From Siderastrea radians (taxonomy: Eukaryota > Cnidaria > Anthozoa > Scleractinia > Rhizangiidae), in contig OZ024888.1 in NCBI GenBank assembly GCA_964017195.1, positions 19,756,201 through 19,820,200 on the forward strand: DNA of 64,000 nt, read 5' to 3'. The notes beneath the pieces are model-generated. The model did no database searches, was not told the origin of the DNA, and worked only from the letters and a program-made list of their open reading frames with translations. Of the stretch, positions 40,730 through 64,000 are shown one piece after another (position 1 is the stretch's first letter; each line of letters opens with the position of its first letter). The translations under genes and the position numbers were made by a program.

Positions 40730-41290
40730 GTCTCCCCTCCCCCAGAGTAGGCCTATATAGATTGGCAACTTTTTTGGCAACTTTTTGTGCTGCAAGCAAC
40801 TTAGAGCATTTTTTTTGCCTCCCTGAGCAACTTTTGGGCAACAAATGAGCCATCTGAGGTATAAACACAGGAATGAACTAAAATTTTCTAGTTGCTTTGG
40901 TTGATACTAAAAATGGTGTAGACATGTAAACTTGATGTGCACCCGTAAACTGGTCACTAGTTATTAATTTAATATTGCCCAGGAACAACGCACCAAATTT
41001 TCAGCAGTAATGTTATTCATTAAGAACTGGACTTGCCATATAATTGTTATTTCATTGATGACAGCACTGGAAATTATGGATACTTCAAACTTACGTTCAT
41101 GCATGACACATCAAACAATTTCTGCATGTTGTTTAATTAATAAGTTATTCAGAATAAAATACTTCACTTTGGCAAGCAACTTTTTAAATCTGGGAGCACC
41201 GTTTTCCATTTTTGGCAACTTATGAGCAACTTTTGACCATTTTTGGGAGCAACTTTGACTCAATTTACTGGCACAATCTATCAAGGCTTA
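40730..41290. repeat. Repeat region with GAGCAACTTTTGG/GGCAACTTTTT words
   Basis: Flanking blocks at 40765-40850 and 41165-41265 share many AGCAACTTTT phrases. They surround an AT-rich middle. Probably one dispersed repeat; boundaries unclear. Confidence 0.4.
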
Positions 41291-41679
41291 CCCTGGAGTC
41301 TGTACGGATGGATGGATGTACGCTAACGTCGCAACCAAAATTTCTCGGATCCATAGGTTAACAAATTTCTGTACCCATGGTGCTCTGCTCTGCGGCCTTC
41401 GGCTGCGATGGAGCTCCGCTATAATCACCGCTATAATCATACATTTGTAAAGTTTCAAAGCCTAAATGCATGTGCCCTTGGTAGATTTTTTTCGCATCTG
41501 CAATGTTGTTGAAAGGCTTAGTTGTAAAATTAATTATGTCTACCACACTAAGAGGAAACTTAGCAAACAAACTAGTTATTATAGTGACTATTTTAGTGAA
41601 ATTCAGTCACCTCCAGTACATGTACATTATTTTTGTTACTCAAACGCTGAGGTTAGGTCTGACATGGTTTGAGGTTAAT

Positions 41680-44600
41680 TTACTCTGAAGAGGCCTTCAG
41701 TCTCTTAGTTCCTACTGGTGTCGCATTTTCTGGTTCTTGAGATTTCTGAGCCCTGTCTAAAAGTTTTAACAATTCGGTGGCTTCCTTGAACTGCATTCTT
41801 CTGTCCAGTTCTTGCTGACATGCTTCTTGGTAGTGCTCAGCTTCAGTAGCACTCCTACCCAGTGCTGTTGCAAACTGCTCAGATTCAAAGTTAATCACTT
41901 CTCGAAGGTTTTCATCAGAAAATGAAATAAAAAATGCAGGATCGTTTTTAATCCTTATCAGGAGATCAGAGGAAATGCCTTCTACAGCTTCTCCAGCATC
42001 TGTGCGATCAAACTCCATACTCTCGTTTGTTTCCAAACTTGCACCAAGACTGCCTAAACTTCCTTGGGTGTAACTTACACCTATTGGAAAAAGGGGAAAA
42101 ATTGCTACATGAAAAATGTGATCTCTGTATGCTTCATCTGTGCTACCTCTATAATTAATTTTCCTAGTTAGCAACATTGAAGATCAAACATTCAACACAT
42201 GTAGCTGTGGGATGTCAAACCTGTATGCACATGTATCTACATGTACAACTAGTCTGTACAGTGTAGCAATCAGAAATTTTAATGAATGGATACAAAAGTA
42301 GCAATTTTTCACTAGTCCAACAGCTTTCCCTGTCAGATGACTGTTTTGAACAAATCGAAGTGTAAATGTTTAGCTTCCATTTTTTCTTCTAGAGGTGAGA
42401 TTTGAGTCATGTACTCTACATGTAATGCAGTTGTATAAAGAAAGCCCAAAATTGTGACCCACTTAAGCTTATTAATAAAATGGCTGGTTAGTGATAAATT
42501 TTTGCTGCCATTGTGGGTTTCAAACAGAATGTGGTGTAATTAACTGGCCAACAATTGGCCGATACCAATCCATGTCCACTTGCTGACAAAATGGAAAGAA
42601 TTCTCCACTTAATACTCAGTTACCAATTCATTTCGTATCGCACCCTCCCTCAAAATATTAATGCAAATTTAGGTAGAAAATTAATAAGCAGTAGACTAGG
42701 TCATTATCAAACAAAAAACTTGGTAACTTGCAGAGTTTCAGTATTTCAGAAATGGTGAACACAGAGTTAGGGCCTGTTTACAAGGAGGTAAGCTAACCTC
42801 ACATTAATTTTTTATACAGTATGTCTTGTTTACAAGACAGCCAGAACAACCCTAGTGCTAGTGTTACCCTAGCTGCATGCTATACACAGTGGGCATAAAG
42901 GACGCCTAAAAGTGCATCCTTGGAACTACATGTACTTTTGCATTTTTTATTCGTTTGAGCTCAAACTTTGCAGGATGGTAGAACTTTGTATTCCAAAAAA
43001 TCGTACGTTTTTTGTTTTTTGGTTTTAAGTTTTTGGCGGGAAAATGAGGTCACAAGATTGACAGCAAAATTTAAATTTCAAGGTCTGGCAAAACAAATAA
43101 TTAATTTTGAAATAGCGTGACGTGATAGAAACAAATGTGAAAAAGAATTAGGAAAAGCTAAATTATTGCTTTAGGAGATATAGCATCTTGAAATGTACTT
43201 ACATTTCTAAAAATAGTAACAAAATGGTGGAAAATTCAAAAATCAAAGCTTAATAGCTCTTTAACCAATTCAGCTTTTCAAAAAAAAATTTCACATTTTG
43301 TTCTATTGCGTCCTGCTCTTTTTAAATTATTTATTTGTTTTGCCATATCTTGAAATTTTAATTTTGCTGTCAATCTTGTGACGTCATTTTCCCGTGCTAG
43401 TGACAACTCACTTACCCAGGACAACTTTTTGCTCGCTGCTTAAGTCAAAATCTGAACTTTATACAGACAAAAGTGAATAAAACTCAATGCAAAGTACCTT
43501 AGTTATTAAATTTCATCACCTTCTCCTACAGAGGAGTATTTTTTCGAAATACAAAAAAATACGAAATACGTGTATACGAAATTTTGATTTAAAAGTTTGT
43601 TAAAAATGACTGGAAACAGATGTTTTCTATTTTGGTCACTTCATGCCAATGAAACTTGCTCTTAAGTCTGGCTTCATATTGTTTGCTCCTTTGGAAATTG
43701 AAACATAAACTTCCACCCTGCTAGCAGAGCCTTTCTTAAACTCAATGAGAGAAAAGAAAGACTCTACAGAAACCAAGACAAGTCTTTTAAGTCGCCGCAG
43801 CCCCAACTTATGGGCTAGTCAACCCGGTTTTCTATCGTCAAATAGGTTTTTTCCCTGCATGCATTAATTTTGTCGATATGCCAAAGGCCAAAACTAAGCC
43901 CACTGTACCAAGGCAAAATGGCATCGGCAAACACCAGTTTGAGGCCACGCGATTCGGCCTGGGCTCGAAGTTGTATCAAAGCAACAACAAGCGCATGCTC
44001 TATAAAGACTTGACTCAATTTCTGCAGTCTTTCTTTTCTCTCGCGGAGTTTAAGAAAGGCTCTGCTTGCAGGGTGATAATCTTCTAGGCCAACAAGTTGA
44101 ACTGTACAGACAAAAAGCAGCTTTAGTGCTGAAATAATTTTCCGTTTGTCAGTTTTATTTCTCGAGCGAACTGAAGCGTGACGCTTGGAGTTGCCCTGGG
44201 TAGTAGGGCAGCTCTACCTGAGAAAGTTGCTTGTAAACCCGGGACAGCTTTGTCTCGGCTGCTAGGGAACCCTAGCACCAGGGTTAACATACCTCTTTGT
44301 AATGTACCAGTCAAATTGAAGCTTCAACATCCACCCCCCGGGCAACCCCCTGGGCATTTCCTGTTCACAATTTTTAATGTACAGAGTGAGGAACAGACTA
44401 TGTCCTACTTATATTTGTAATATTTTTAATAATCATAATTCCTCTTACTCTTTAAGACAGTCAGACTTTTCCACACCAAGTTTCAATACGGTTACATATG
44501 GTAAACATTCTTTGCGATATCTTGGACCAAAACTGTGGGGAAAATTATCCCCAGACATAAGATCAGCTAAAACTTTAAATATTTTTAGGAAACAGATACG

Positions 44601-47474
44601 CAAGTACGATATTAGTCTGCTCATAGATGATGGCTGCAAGGGCTGTTCCCTCTGCTCCTCATAATTATTTTATACAGTTTTAAGTATTTTTAATTCTCTT
44701 TTTACATATTTTTAATATCTGCTCATCATCATTATTTTATATAGCTCTAAGTATTTTAAATTCTCTTTATAAATATTTTTAATATCTGACTATCATAAAT
44801 ATTTTATATAGCTCTAAGTATTATAAATTTTCTTTCTACATATTTTTAATATCTATTAATTGTGTCCCCAAATTAGTATGGGATTTTCCCAGGCTATGTG
44901 GCCTTGACACATTAATAAAGTTTATCATCATCATTATCATCATCATCATTTGAACTTTTGAAGACTGGCTTGTTCAAATTCCCTCTCCTCAGGGCAAAAA
45001 AGCCGTTCAAATGCCCCACCAATTAGTTCTGAAATACCTCTTCTCAAAGACAAATTTCGTCTTCAATCAAACACTGTTCACAATTTTCAGAGAGAGATGT
45101 GCCGTGATGACACCTTCAGACCTCTTTTGAAGACCCTTTTGAAAGAGCTATTCACTAACAAAGGCGAAATTCTATCTTGAAAATCCGTCAAACCTTGCAA
45201 AACTGAAAAACTCACAGGAGTATTACACCAGAACAAGAGATAAATCCCGTTCAAATTCCCCACCCTTCCAAGGCAACGTTCAAATTCCCCCCTACCTGGG
45301 CACGATGCACAGTCAAATGCCCGGGGTATGCCCGGGGGGTGGATGTTTAAGCTTCAATTTGACCGGTACATAAACAGGCCCTATCTACGATGAATTACTG
45401 TGGTTTCGCCCCGTTGCGAGTTAGCCCCGTTAAAGTTCGCCCCACATATAACCAAGTTCGCCCCACAGTTAGCAAAGTTCGCCTCCAAAGTAGAGCGAGT
45501 TCGCCCCACTACCAAGCAAGCGTTTAGTTTAGTTTTCACTATCAAGCAAGCGTTTAGTTTAGTTTTGTTGTCAACCCAATAGTTTAAAAAATATTGTCGT
45601 GTTCGTGATCGATCTTGGCATCCGTGGATCTAAATGCGAGCGAAACCTGGGGAGAGTACAAGATGGCGACTCCTCGAAAACGACGATCTGGAAATCCAGA
45701 TCTTTGGGGTCTGAGGGCTGAAGGCGTTGCCTCAAGTAGTTTGCTGCACATGCCAGGTGTTCTGGTTTGGGAAGACTGGGGCAGGGTGCATCGGTTGACT
45801 CCTCTAGAAGGACTTCGTTCACTATCGCAGTCGCAGGTTTAAATAGGTTGTTCACCGCCTCTTTTTTTTCTCACCTCAGTTCCTTTATAATAACGAAGTT
45901 ACAAAACTCGCGTGTCAGCCGCTAAATACTGAGTTCTACTAAACATGATGTTTGGTTTAGTTAATCTCACGTTAAGATTTGACTCGAACGATTCGCAAGA
46001 AAAACATACACCATTCAAAACAATAAAAAATAATTCCAACTTCAAAGGGAGCTTGACTCTGCACTCACACAATAGATGGCTTACATAATAGACTTCACAA
46101 GTGAGACTTTTTGTCACCTCAACTCCTGAATGCTAATAACGCAAATGAAACTTTTTCTCACCTTAATTCCTGAATACTGACAAAAAATAAAAGACTCGCG
46201 TGTGCAACGCCAAATCCTTTGGCGCAGGATGTAAAAGTTTCTTCAAGAGAACGGCAGAGAAAGATCTGCTTCATAAAATTTATAGGTATGCAACAGAAGT
46301 GAAGACTGATCCAACAACAGAGATGAAAGAGTTAACTTTTTATTGACATTCTAATGATGTTACACTAACACAATACAATACTTGCCTAATCATTTTTTTT
46401 TCTCACTGCAGTTCCTTCGTAATAACAAAATTACAAGACTCGCGTGCCGGAAAAATAAATACGTGGTTTCACTTAACTTTTTTGAATGTTGAATTAAAGA
46501 CTTGACTGGAACGATTAGAAAGAAAGATATACACCCGTTATTCAAATGGGAGTTGACTCCGCACTCCAACAATTTGGTTCGACTAGAAAGCATTCTATTT
46601 GTTTTGATTTCTAGAACAAAACAAACAAATTCAAGGTAAGTTGACTACGCACTCACACAATAGACGGCTTACACAATAGACTTCACAAGTGAGATTTTTT
46701 TCTCAACTCAAAATAGGCTTCACAAGTGAGACTTTTTCTCAACTAAATCCCTGAATGCTAATATCATTAAAAGACGCGCTGTGAATTTGGTTCTTTACAG
46801 AAAACACTTTTTTTTGATTTCTCGAACTCCTGCGAGTAGCAGCGCCTCGCTATGAGCTTGTCAGTGGTAAACATCATTGAACATTTTACAATGCGACGTT
46901 CGGCCATTTGCAACAACAGAGATTCTACGGTTCATCTGGCAGTTAAGTCTAACTCTAGAAGGGATCAAAAGTCGTTAGTATAACTTTCTTATATATGGGT
47001 CGAACTCGATTTACGTGGGGCGAACTCGATATATTTTGGAGGCGAACTCGATTCGTTACGGGGCTAACTCGAAGGGGCTAAATCGCAACGGGGCTAAATC
47101 GCAACGGGGCGAAACCACTGGTTTCCTCTACGATGAAGCTTGAAATTCGTTTATACGACAAATACTATGAACGGAGGCAATTTGAAAATAAAAAAAGCGA
47201 GCTGTTATAAGGACTTACTCTGTGGTCCAACTTTCCACTCTTCTCCATCAGAAACAACCATGAACTTCGTTTGATCTTCAAGAAAACCAAAATACTCTTC
47301 ATCGTCAACTTCTGTTCCATCTCTCTCCAAAAACACACGGCAACTCGCTGGTGATATCCCTAACTTGGACCCAGCTCTCTCTTTAAGTTCTTCAAGGCTT
47401 TGTGCAACTATACCCGTGGTTTTTGTCCGTTCAGAGTTACAAACTCTGTACGGTCGCCGTCGTGTTTCTGCCAT
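41680..47474 (-). CDS. DFFA: DNA fragmentation factor subunit alpha (ICAD/DFF45)
   Basis: Two exons: 47474-47219 (85 codons plus 1 nt, donor CAGA|GTAAGT) and 42080-41680 (acceptor CAATAG|GT), phase 1 on both sides; 218 residues. Residues about 7-83 are a CIDE-N domain (YRVCNSERTKTTGIVAQSLE, then DDEEYFGFL and TKFMVVSDGEEW). Residues about 122-198 form one DFF-C-type helical domain (ESEQFATALGRSATEAEHYQ, EACQQELDRRMQ), and the tail has basic GTKRLK. Known role: chaperones and inhibits the caspase-activated nuclease DFFB until caspases cut it. DRTD followed by Ala at 110-113 in the linker is a candidate caspase site. Human DFF45 (331 residues) has a longer two-part C-terminal region; a missed exon in the 5.1-kb intron is possible, but the two exons join in frame. 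Confidence 0.88.
42181..43030. other. Proximal part of the DFFA intron
   Basis: AT-rich intron without a supported exon or clear element. Inverted fragments GTTTACAAGGAGGTAAGCTAA and TGTCTTGTTTACAAGACAG near 42777-42842 hint at a decayed insertion. Confidence 0.35.
43035..43395. mobile_element. Foldback element with arms of about 170 bp
   Basis: The left arm, from GGCGGGAAAATGAGGTCACA through AGATATAGC, is mirrored on the right from GCTTAATAGCTC to TTGTGACGTCATTTTCCCG. Arms are imperfect but collinear, leaving a short loop around 43195-43240. It could form a long hairpin if transcribed in the DFFA intron. Confidence 0.8.
43714..44075. mobile_element. Second foldback element in the DFFA intron
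   Basis: Inverted arms of about 80 bp: CACCCTGCTAGCAGAGCCTT...AAAGACTCTACAG on the left and CTGCAGTCTTTCTTTTC...AAGGCTCTGCTTGCAGGGTG on the right. The 200-bp centre has an open frame with no recognisable domain. Confidence 0.75.
44303..45370. mobile_element. Harbinger-like non-autonomous element interrupted by a LINE tail
   Basis: Ends are inverted over about 57 bp: TGTACCAGTCAAATTGAAGC and CACCCCCCGGGCA on the left, and TGCCCGGGGGGTG...GCTTCAATTTGACCGGTACA on the right. The flanks TAA at 44300-44302 and TAA at 45371-45373 match the 3-bp TWA duplication of PIF/Harbinger elements. The interior contains a LINE 3' fragment (about 44372-44950). No transposase. Confidence 0.78.
44372..44950 (+). 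mobile_element. 3' fragment of a non-LTR retrotransposon with ATC-repeat tail
   Basis: Frame 44377-44664 encodes the C-terminal end typical of cnidarian LINE ORF2 proteins (SFNTVTYGKHSLRYLGPKLW, then GKLSPDIRSA). A 3' region follows with three ATATTTTTAATATCT units, AATAAA at 44914-44919 and a terminal (ATC)n run at about 44924-44950, a usual LINE tail. The reverse transcriptase itself is missing: a 5'-truncated insertion. Confidence 0.85.
45395..47127. mobile_element. Mutator-like element with a 10-bp target duplication
   Basis: CTACGATGAA occurs immediately before (45385-45394) and after (47128-47137) the segment. Its ends share GTGGTTTCGCCCCGTTGCGA in inverted orientation, with extra AGTTCGCCCC / GGGGCGAACT repeats inside each end. 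Target duplications of 9-11 bp are characteristic of Mutator-like elements. The 1.7-kb interior contains several degenerate copies of a CTCACCTCAGTTCCTTTATAA unit, with ACTCGCGTG a little further on, and no transposase. Confidence 0.8.
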
Positions 47475-47798
47475 GTCCAGCGAAGGTTCACCACTACAAC
47501 TCGTCCACCATGTTTGATTTACTGAGCAGCCAGGCCTTCATTCTCGCACCAGTCTATTTCGTTCATGGAGTGTACTCATACCCAGGTTCTTTTCGTAATC
47601 ACGGCCTTGTTTTACCGCCTCCTGAGTGGCTAAAATGTGTATATTTCCCTATACAAGTTGGCTAAGAACAGAACGGAATCGCGATATGCTCCTGCTAAGA
47701 ACCAGGTGACTAAATTTCACTCCGCAAAATCCACCGATTGCAAACTGAGCTGTTTTGTTCTGAAAAAGGGTAATAGATTTTGAGTATCAGGTTGTCTT

Positions 47799-47962
47799 AA
47801 GCGGCCTTCACACGTCAAACTAACGTTGGCAAGAATAGAGACATGTTCCATTTTTCGCCAACAGTTTGCCAGCATGTTGTTGTGTCGTTTACACACTCCA
47901 GCACCAATTTGAGTTGGCCAACACGAGTTGGCCAACATTAGTTTGACGTGTGAAGGCCGCTT
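47799..47962. mobile_element. Small TIR element (MITE) upstream of DFFA
   Basis: AAGCGGCCTTCACACGTCAA and its inverted partner TTGACGTGTGAAGGCCGCTT form the ends. Inner repeats of GTTGGCCAACA-like palindromes follow. 164 bp, about 330 bp upstream of the DFFA start codon. Confidence 0.85.
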
Positions 47963-47964
47963 TT

Positions 47965-49270
47965 AATATGCTTACCAGTCTGAGAGAGGGTATAGTTATT
48001 TGCCTTTGGATCTTGAGAAAGGGAATATTTTTTTTGCAGGTATGAACTCAAATAAGGCAGTGAAAATTATTGTTTTGTTTTTTTTTTTGGGGGGGGGGAA
48101 GGGAAGTGATAGGGTCTTGTTGATTTCGCGGCGTCCCTCCATCCGCCTTTGGCATGACATTCCACTGAGAGACGAACAAGCGAGCGAGCACTAAAGTCGT
48201 ATGGAACGGCGGGCTACTGGGACTGGTCATCACAGCGTGTCGACCCTTGAAATTCCAAGACATACTTCCCCCACACCTCTCCCTTACGTCTCCATCACCC
48301 CTCTCCAGGCCTAGGGTTGGTGGGGTTTCAATGGTTTATACTATGCTGACTTAAGCATGAAGCTTTAGTTCTTGTGTAGTCTTGATTTCACAATTAATCA
48401 GGAGCTTATCGCGCGTAGTACGTTATGAAGATTTCATTTGCTAAAATCATTGGATTTCTTTCTATTGCAAATTAATATTAGGTCATTTGCTCGTCGCGGT
48501 TAATAAATGCAAGTAATCCCGTGGCGTGAATAAAGAAATGACGCCTCTATTCCACAAAAGAGATAAACGCGTTTATTTGGAGTCGGGAATGTAGGGGGCC
48601 ATATATGTCATGTATCTCCCAGCTAGGCATTCTCTAGAGTAGAGTTTATTATACTTCCTTTAATATAGGCTACTGGTTGGTTTATTTTCAAACGTGTCAT
48701 CCCTCGTACTGTTTGAGACTTTTTCTATAGCAGCAACGCTTGAATATAGAAAATTTCATTTTGCGCGTCTAAGCACTTCTTTTCTCATTAGCGCCTCTCG
48801 ATCTTTTTCTCTCGAAAGGCCTGAGCCCCTCTGCTAAGAGAATCTACTGCCCTAGCGAGTAGCCACAAGAATAGAGAAAAAGGGGCTGCATTTGTTCCTT
48901 TTAGTACGCAGTACATCTACCAAGATTGGATGAATACAGAATATTCTTTTCGTGCAAACAAACCCTTGCTTTTTACGACAAGATCTAAGGTTCTTAAATA
49001 TAATGAAACGCACTATTAGAAACCAGATAAAGCTTAAGACAAAATTCAAATTCCATGTTTGGATCATTCGGATTGCCATCTAAGATGTTTTTCACCCTAT
49101 ACGGAACGAAGAATCGAATTAATTTTTGATCACAAAATCTGGATTTAAATTGGCTACTTTCCCTATGAAGCTATACAGGTGTACTGAAGGATCTGGATTC
49201 TAAACACGTCCCCATCGTGTCTTAATCCACATCTTGGCTTGGCTTCAATCTACAGTTAAGGTTGTCTCCA
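47965..49270. other. Intergenic region between DFFA and the CUB/EGF gene
   Basis: No gene is supported. A T-run/G-run junction lies at 48074-48100. The DFFA promoter should lie near 47475-47790, where no TATA box was seen. Confidence 0.35.
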
Positions 49271-49274
49271 CAAT

Positions 49275-49280
49275 TTTATT
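49275..49280 (-). terminator. Polyadenylation signal of the CUB/EGF/cadherin gene
   Basis: AATAAA on the minus strand, about 105 bp beyond the stop codon at 49385. It sits in a small inverted repeat, TCCACAATTTTATTGTGGA. Confidence 0.6.
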
Positions 49281-49384
49281 GTGGACCAGTCCAGATACCA
49301 TAGTTACATTACTATCTACATTCTATATAGTATTTTTAACAATCGCTGTACAAACTACACTATACAACACAATCTTGAGAGTGC

Positions 49385-61581
<12,197 letters not shown>

Positions 61582-63928
61582 CTGTAGAAAACAAGTAAAT
61601 GGCTAGGTAAAGAGTAACGTGATGACGTCACAAAAGTTAGAACATACATTTTTTTACTTGGAATATTTTCTTTGTAATTTTGAAACAATAAAATCGATTA
61701 CCTTCAAATTAAAAGCCTGCTTTGATACAATGCTTTGCACCTAATCAAATACCCAGAATTTGATTATACGTTTTATGTGCTAAAAAATCATATTTTTAAA
61801 ATGATGGTATTACCCTTGACCATTCCACTTACATAACTGTTTGACCGATCCATTTTCGTATTAAAGTTTTTCAAGTTTGCATTCAACTAAGACGATGATT
61901 AACAACATAACGTTTATTTCACTAAAACCAAAAGCGAAATTCCTATACATTTGTTTAAGGGTCCAGAAATGTCTTTGCCCCTTCCTCCTTTGCTCCTTAG
62001 CAACGTGAAGAGCAGCCCAAGACTGAATCCAGTTATAGACAAAATTACCTTTAAGACTAAATCCGCGTTCTTCTAACCGCAAAGCCTACTCTCAGTAATC
62101 CGAAGGAAATTGTTAATGGTATCGATGATAACATACACCAGGATAGATCTTGACTATCAATTAACCAACGAACAAACTAGGATAGAATATTTGCAAAGCT
62201 CTATTCTCTTTAGTATAAAAAGCTGTTTCTCTGGCCAAAAAGATTCACTTAGAATTTTTAAATCCTGTATAAGCCCGCACATCAGTGTTCAAATTCTTTT
62301 CACTGTTTTCCTTGCATTTCGTATAGCTGTAATTGAGAGAAAATGTTTAAAAATCTGAAGACAATTTACCTTAATGTGGTGATGATTCCCTTTGTTCTGA
62401 TGATCTCTACGTGTGAACATGTATTACTATCACAACGACGAATAATTTAAGATGCTGGATAACGACCCCGCCAAACAGAGGTTAACACGGCTTCAGTACT
62501 ACATAGTTTCTTAGCTCTGAGATGCATGGGAAAATGAGGACAGGCCACCCATACTTCAGGAAATTAATACGTAAAGGCAGCTTAAAAATCTTAATGATAA
62601 CCATGTTAGGAAAAATCCTCTTGAAATATTGTGTCAAGCACTTAAAGTAAAATTTGATTTCTAAAAGCGTGTGACCTTTTCTCATTTTTTTTGGCTTGGA
62701 ATCGTTCCAGCTAGGCGGTCTATTGCTGAACTATGCGGCCCCTGACGCACCGGGTTTTACATCTTATTTAAAGGTGTTATTTTCTTTGGTTCATAAAGAA
62801 CATTAAACATAAAAGAAGATTTAAAGCCACACCTCATGTTTAAAGAAATCCTAACCAGAGAGTAAATACTTTGACAATTTATTTCGCTAAATATAAAAGA
62901 ACCCTACTACAGTATTTGACTAAAACGCCACGTTGAGATTCTGCATCGACTATTTTGAACGCCTTTTGTGATGGACTAGAACAATCTCTTTTGTCGATGG
63001 TTTGTATTAGTTTCAGTTAACCATGAGTTCCCACGACCGTGAAACGTTTAAAGCTAAGCCCTTGTCCAAACAAACATCGATAACATATTGCTTGTTGTTT
63101 TAACGCTTCAAAGCCGATTTACAGCGAAATAAAAAGAAAAGTTAGGGCTCAAAGGCCAATTTAGTGCTCTGAATATGATTAAGGCTTAAAGGTCCCACTC
63201 CGACAGCCATTAACATTTGTCATCTGTGGTGATTTTTTTTAAGCCGACGAAACACTACGGCTCGAACAAGGTGGTCCGTTCACTAAAGGAGGTTTGTTTG
63301 ATTCAATGACTTGTTAATGGATTAACCCCAAAATCCGTGCAATAAACCAACGTATTTACCATGTAGGCTCGTTTAAACATCGTTATTGGTTCTAAAACTG
63401 GGCCAGGCTTTTTCTTTAGAAGACACATGACTGCCGCTTCTTTTTGTCATGAACCGCGAAGATGTCGAGTGGCAACAAATAGATATGATGTGGAATCAAC
63501 GTAATCGAAACCACATTGTAAGTGGTTGCCTAAGATTAAAGTTTCCGTGTATACATAATTACGAGGTTGTATAGAGATAAACGCTATTTCCGAACAAAAT
63601 GGTATAACCATCTTCTCATACCGAGAACGAGCTAAATTGGTACGCTGTGTCAACAACACTAACAAAGCCGACTTCACGATACTATCAAGATTTCGCGATG
63701 AAATTTGACCAAATTGAAAAAGAAAACACGGTCCGCGATAAAAAAGACGGCATCGCGCTATAAAAAGAGACAATCGATCCTGAGCAAACATTTCCGAGTA
63801 ATTAGAAAAACAAAAATTAGGTGGGAGAAATAAATATTTAGGCCATGAACAAACTACGAGACCTTATAGTAGATGACGAGAGAAAAACTCTTTCCTGCTT
63901 TCTCTATTTAACTCATAAAGGAACTTAC
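61582..63928. other. Upstream intron or flank of the CUB exon
   Basis: No further extracellular module was recognised. A minimal candidate first exon (63941-63929, four codons MTSS and donor A|GTAAGT) is in phase with the CUB exon but would give no signal peptide, so it is not adopted. Confidence 0.3.
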
Positions 63929-64000
63929 TTGAAGATGTCATCTTTTGACGAATACTGTCACAGTTCGAAGATAATTTGAACTTGCTTCGAGACTAATAAA

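Noticed and set aside
43878..44087. 69-residue plus-strand frame as a DFFA-intron gene
   Set aside because: Most of its length is the centre and right arm of a foldback element; no domain and no supporting splice signals.
45571..45855. 94-residue minus-strand frame inside the Mutator-like element
   Set aside because: No recognisable domain; the opposite strand is equally open, and repeat-derived low-complexity codons dominate.
63447..63791. 114-residue minus-strand frame near the window end
   Set aside because: Lacks cysteine spacing or other features expected of a 5' exon of the extracellular gene, with no splice signals in phase.
63929..63941. Four-codon first exon (MTSS) for the CUB/EGF gene
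   Set aside because: Phase and donor match, but it gives no signal peptide for an evidently secreted protein and such a short match can arise by chance.

Overview
This is nuclear DNA of an animal, most likely a cnidarian and probably a stony coral. Genes are split into short exons with GT-AG introns, introns are packed with small transposons, and the repeats (CACTA elements with animal-type transposase motifs, tRNA-derived SINEs, L1/Tx1-type LINEs, many TIR elements, frequent TACATGTA palindromes) resemble coral genomes. The organism call is an inference; no species-diagnostic gene is present. Exon models were built by hand from splice sites and reading-frame continuity and have no transcript support.

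Layout. (1) 125-7814 is a CACTA-type DNA transposon with a 3-bp target duplication and long subterminal repeats, perhaps carrying a small gene. (2) 9977-35696 (+) is a six-exon gene for a 150-residue single-pass membrane protein of mitochondrial appearance. Its introns hold a SINE, a complete 7,975-bp second CACTA-like element (13451-21425), several TIR elements and a 5'-truncated LINE (28561-31324) with an open reverse-transcriptase frame. (3) 36000-41600 is intergenic repeat sequence between convergent genes. (4) 41680-47474 (-) is a two-exon DFFA (ICAD/DFF45) gene; its 5.1-kb intron contains two foldback elements, a Harbinger-like element holding a LINE tail, and a Mutator-like element with a 10-bp target duplication. 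(5) 49385-61581 (-) is the 3' part of a gene for an extracellular CUB / three-EGF / two-cadherin-repeat protein whose 5' end is not seen.

The most interesting object is the CACTA-like element at 13451-21425. It has perfect 26-bp terminal inverted repeats, an ACA target duplication and arrays of short palindromic motifs near each end. It carries an apparently intact 11-exon gene for a 477-residue SAM-domain protein, divergently arranged with a frameshifted N-terminal transposase remnant across a 177-bp promoter region. Self-associating SAM domains plus arrayed subterminal motifs suggest a TnpA-like end-binding or assembly factor, or a captured host gene. That function is a hypothesis.
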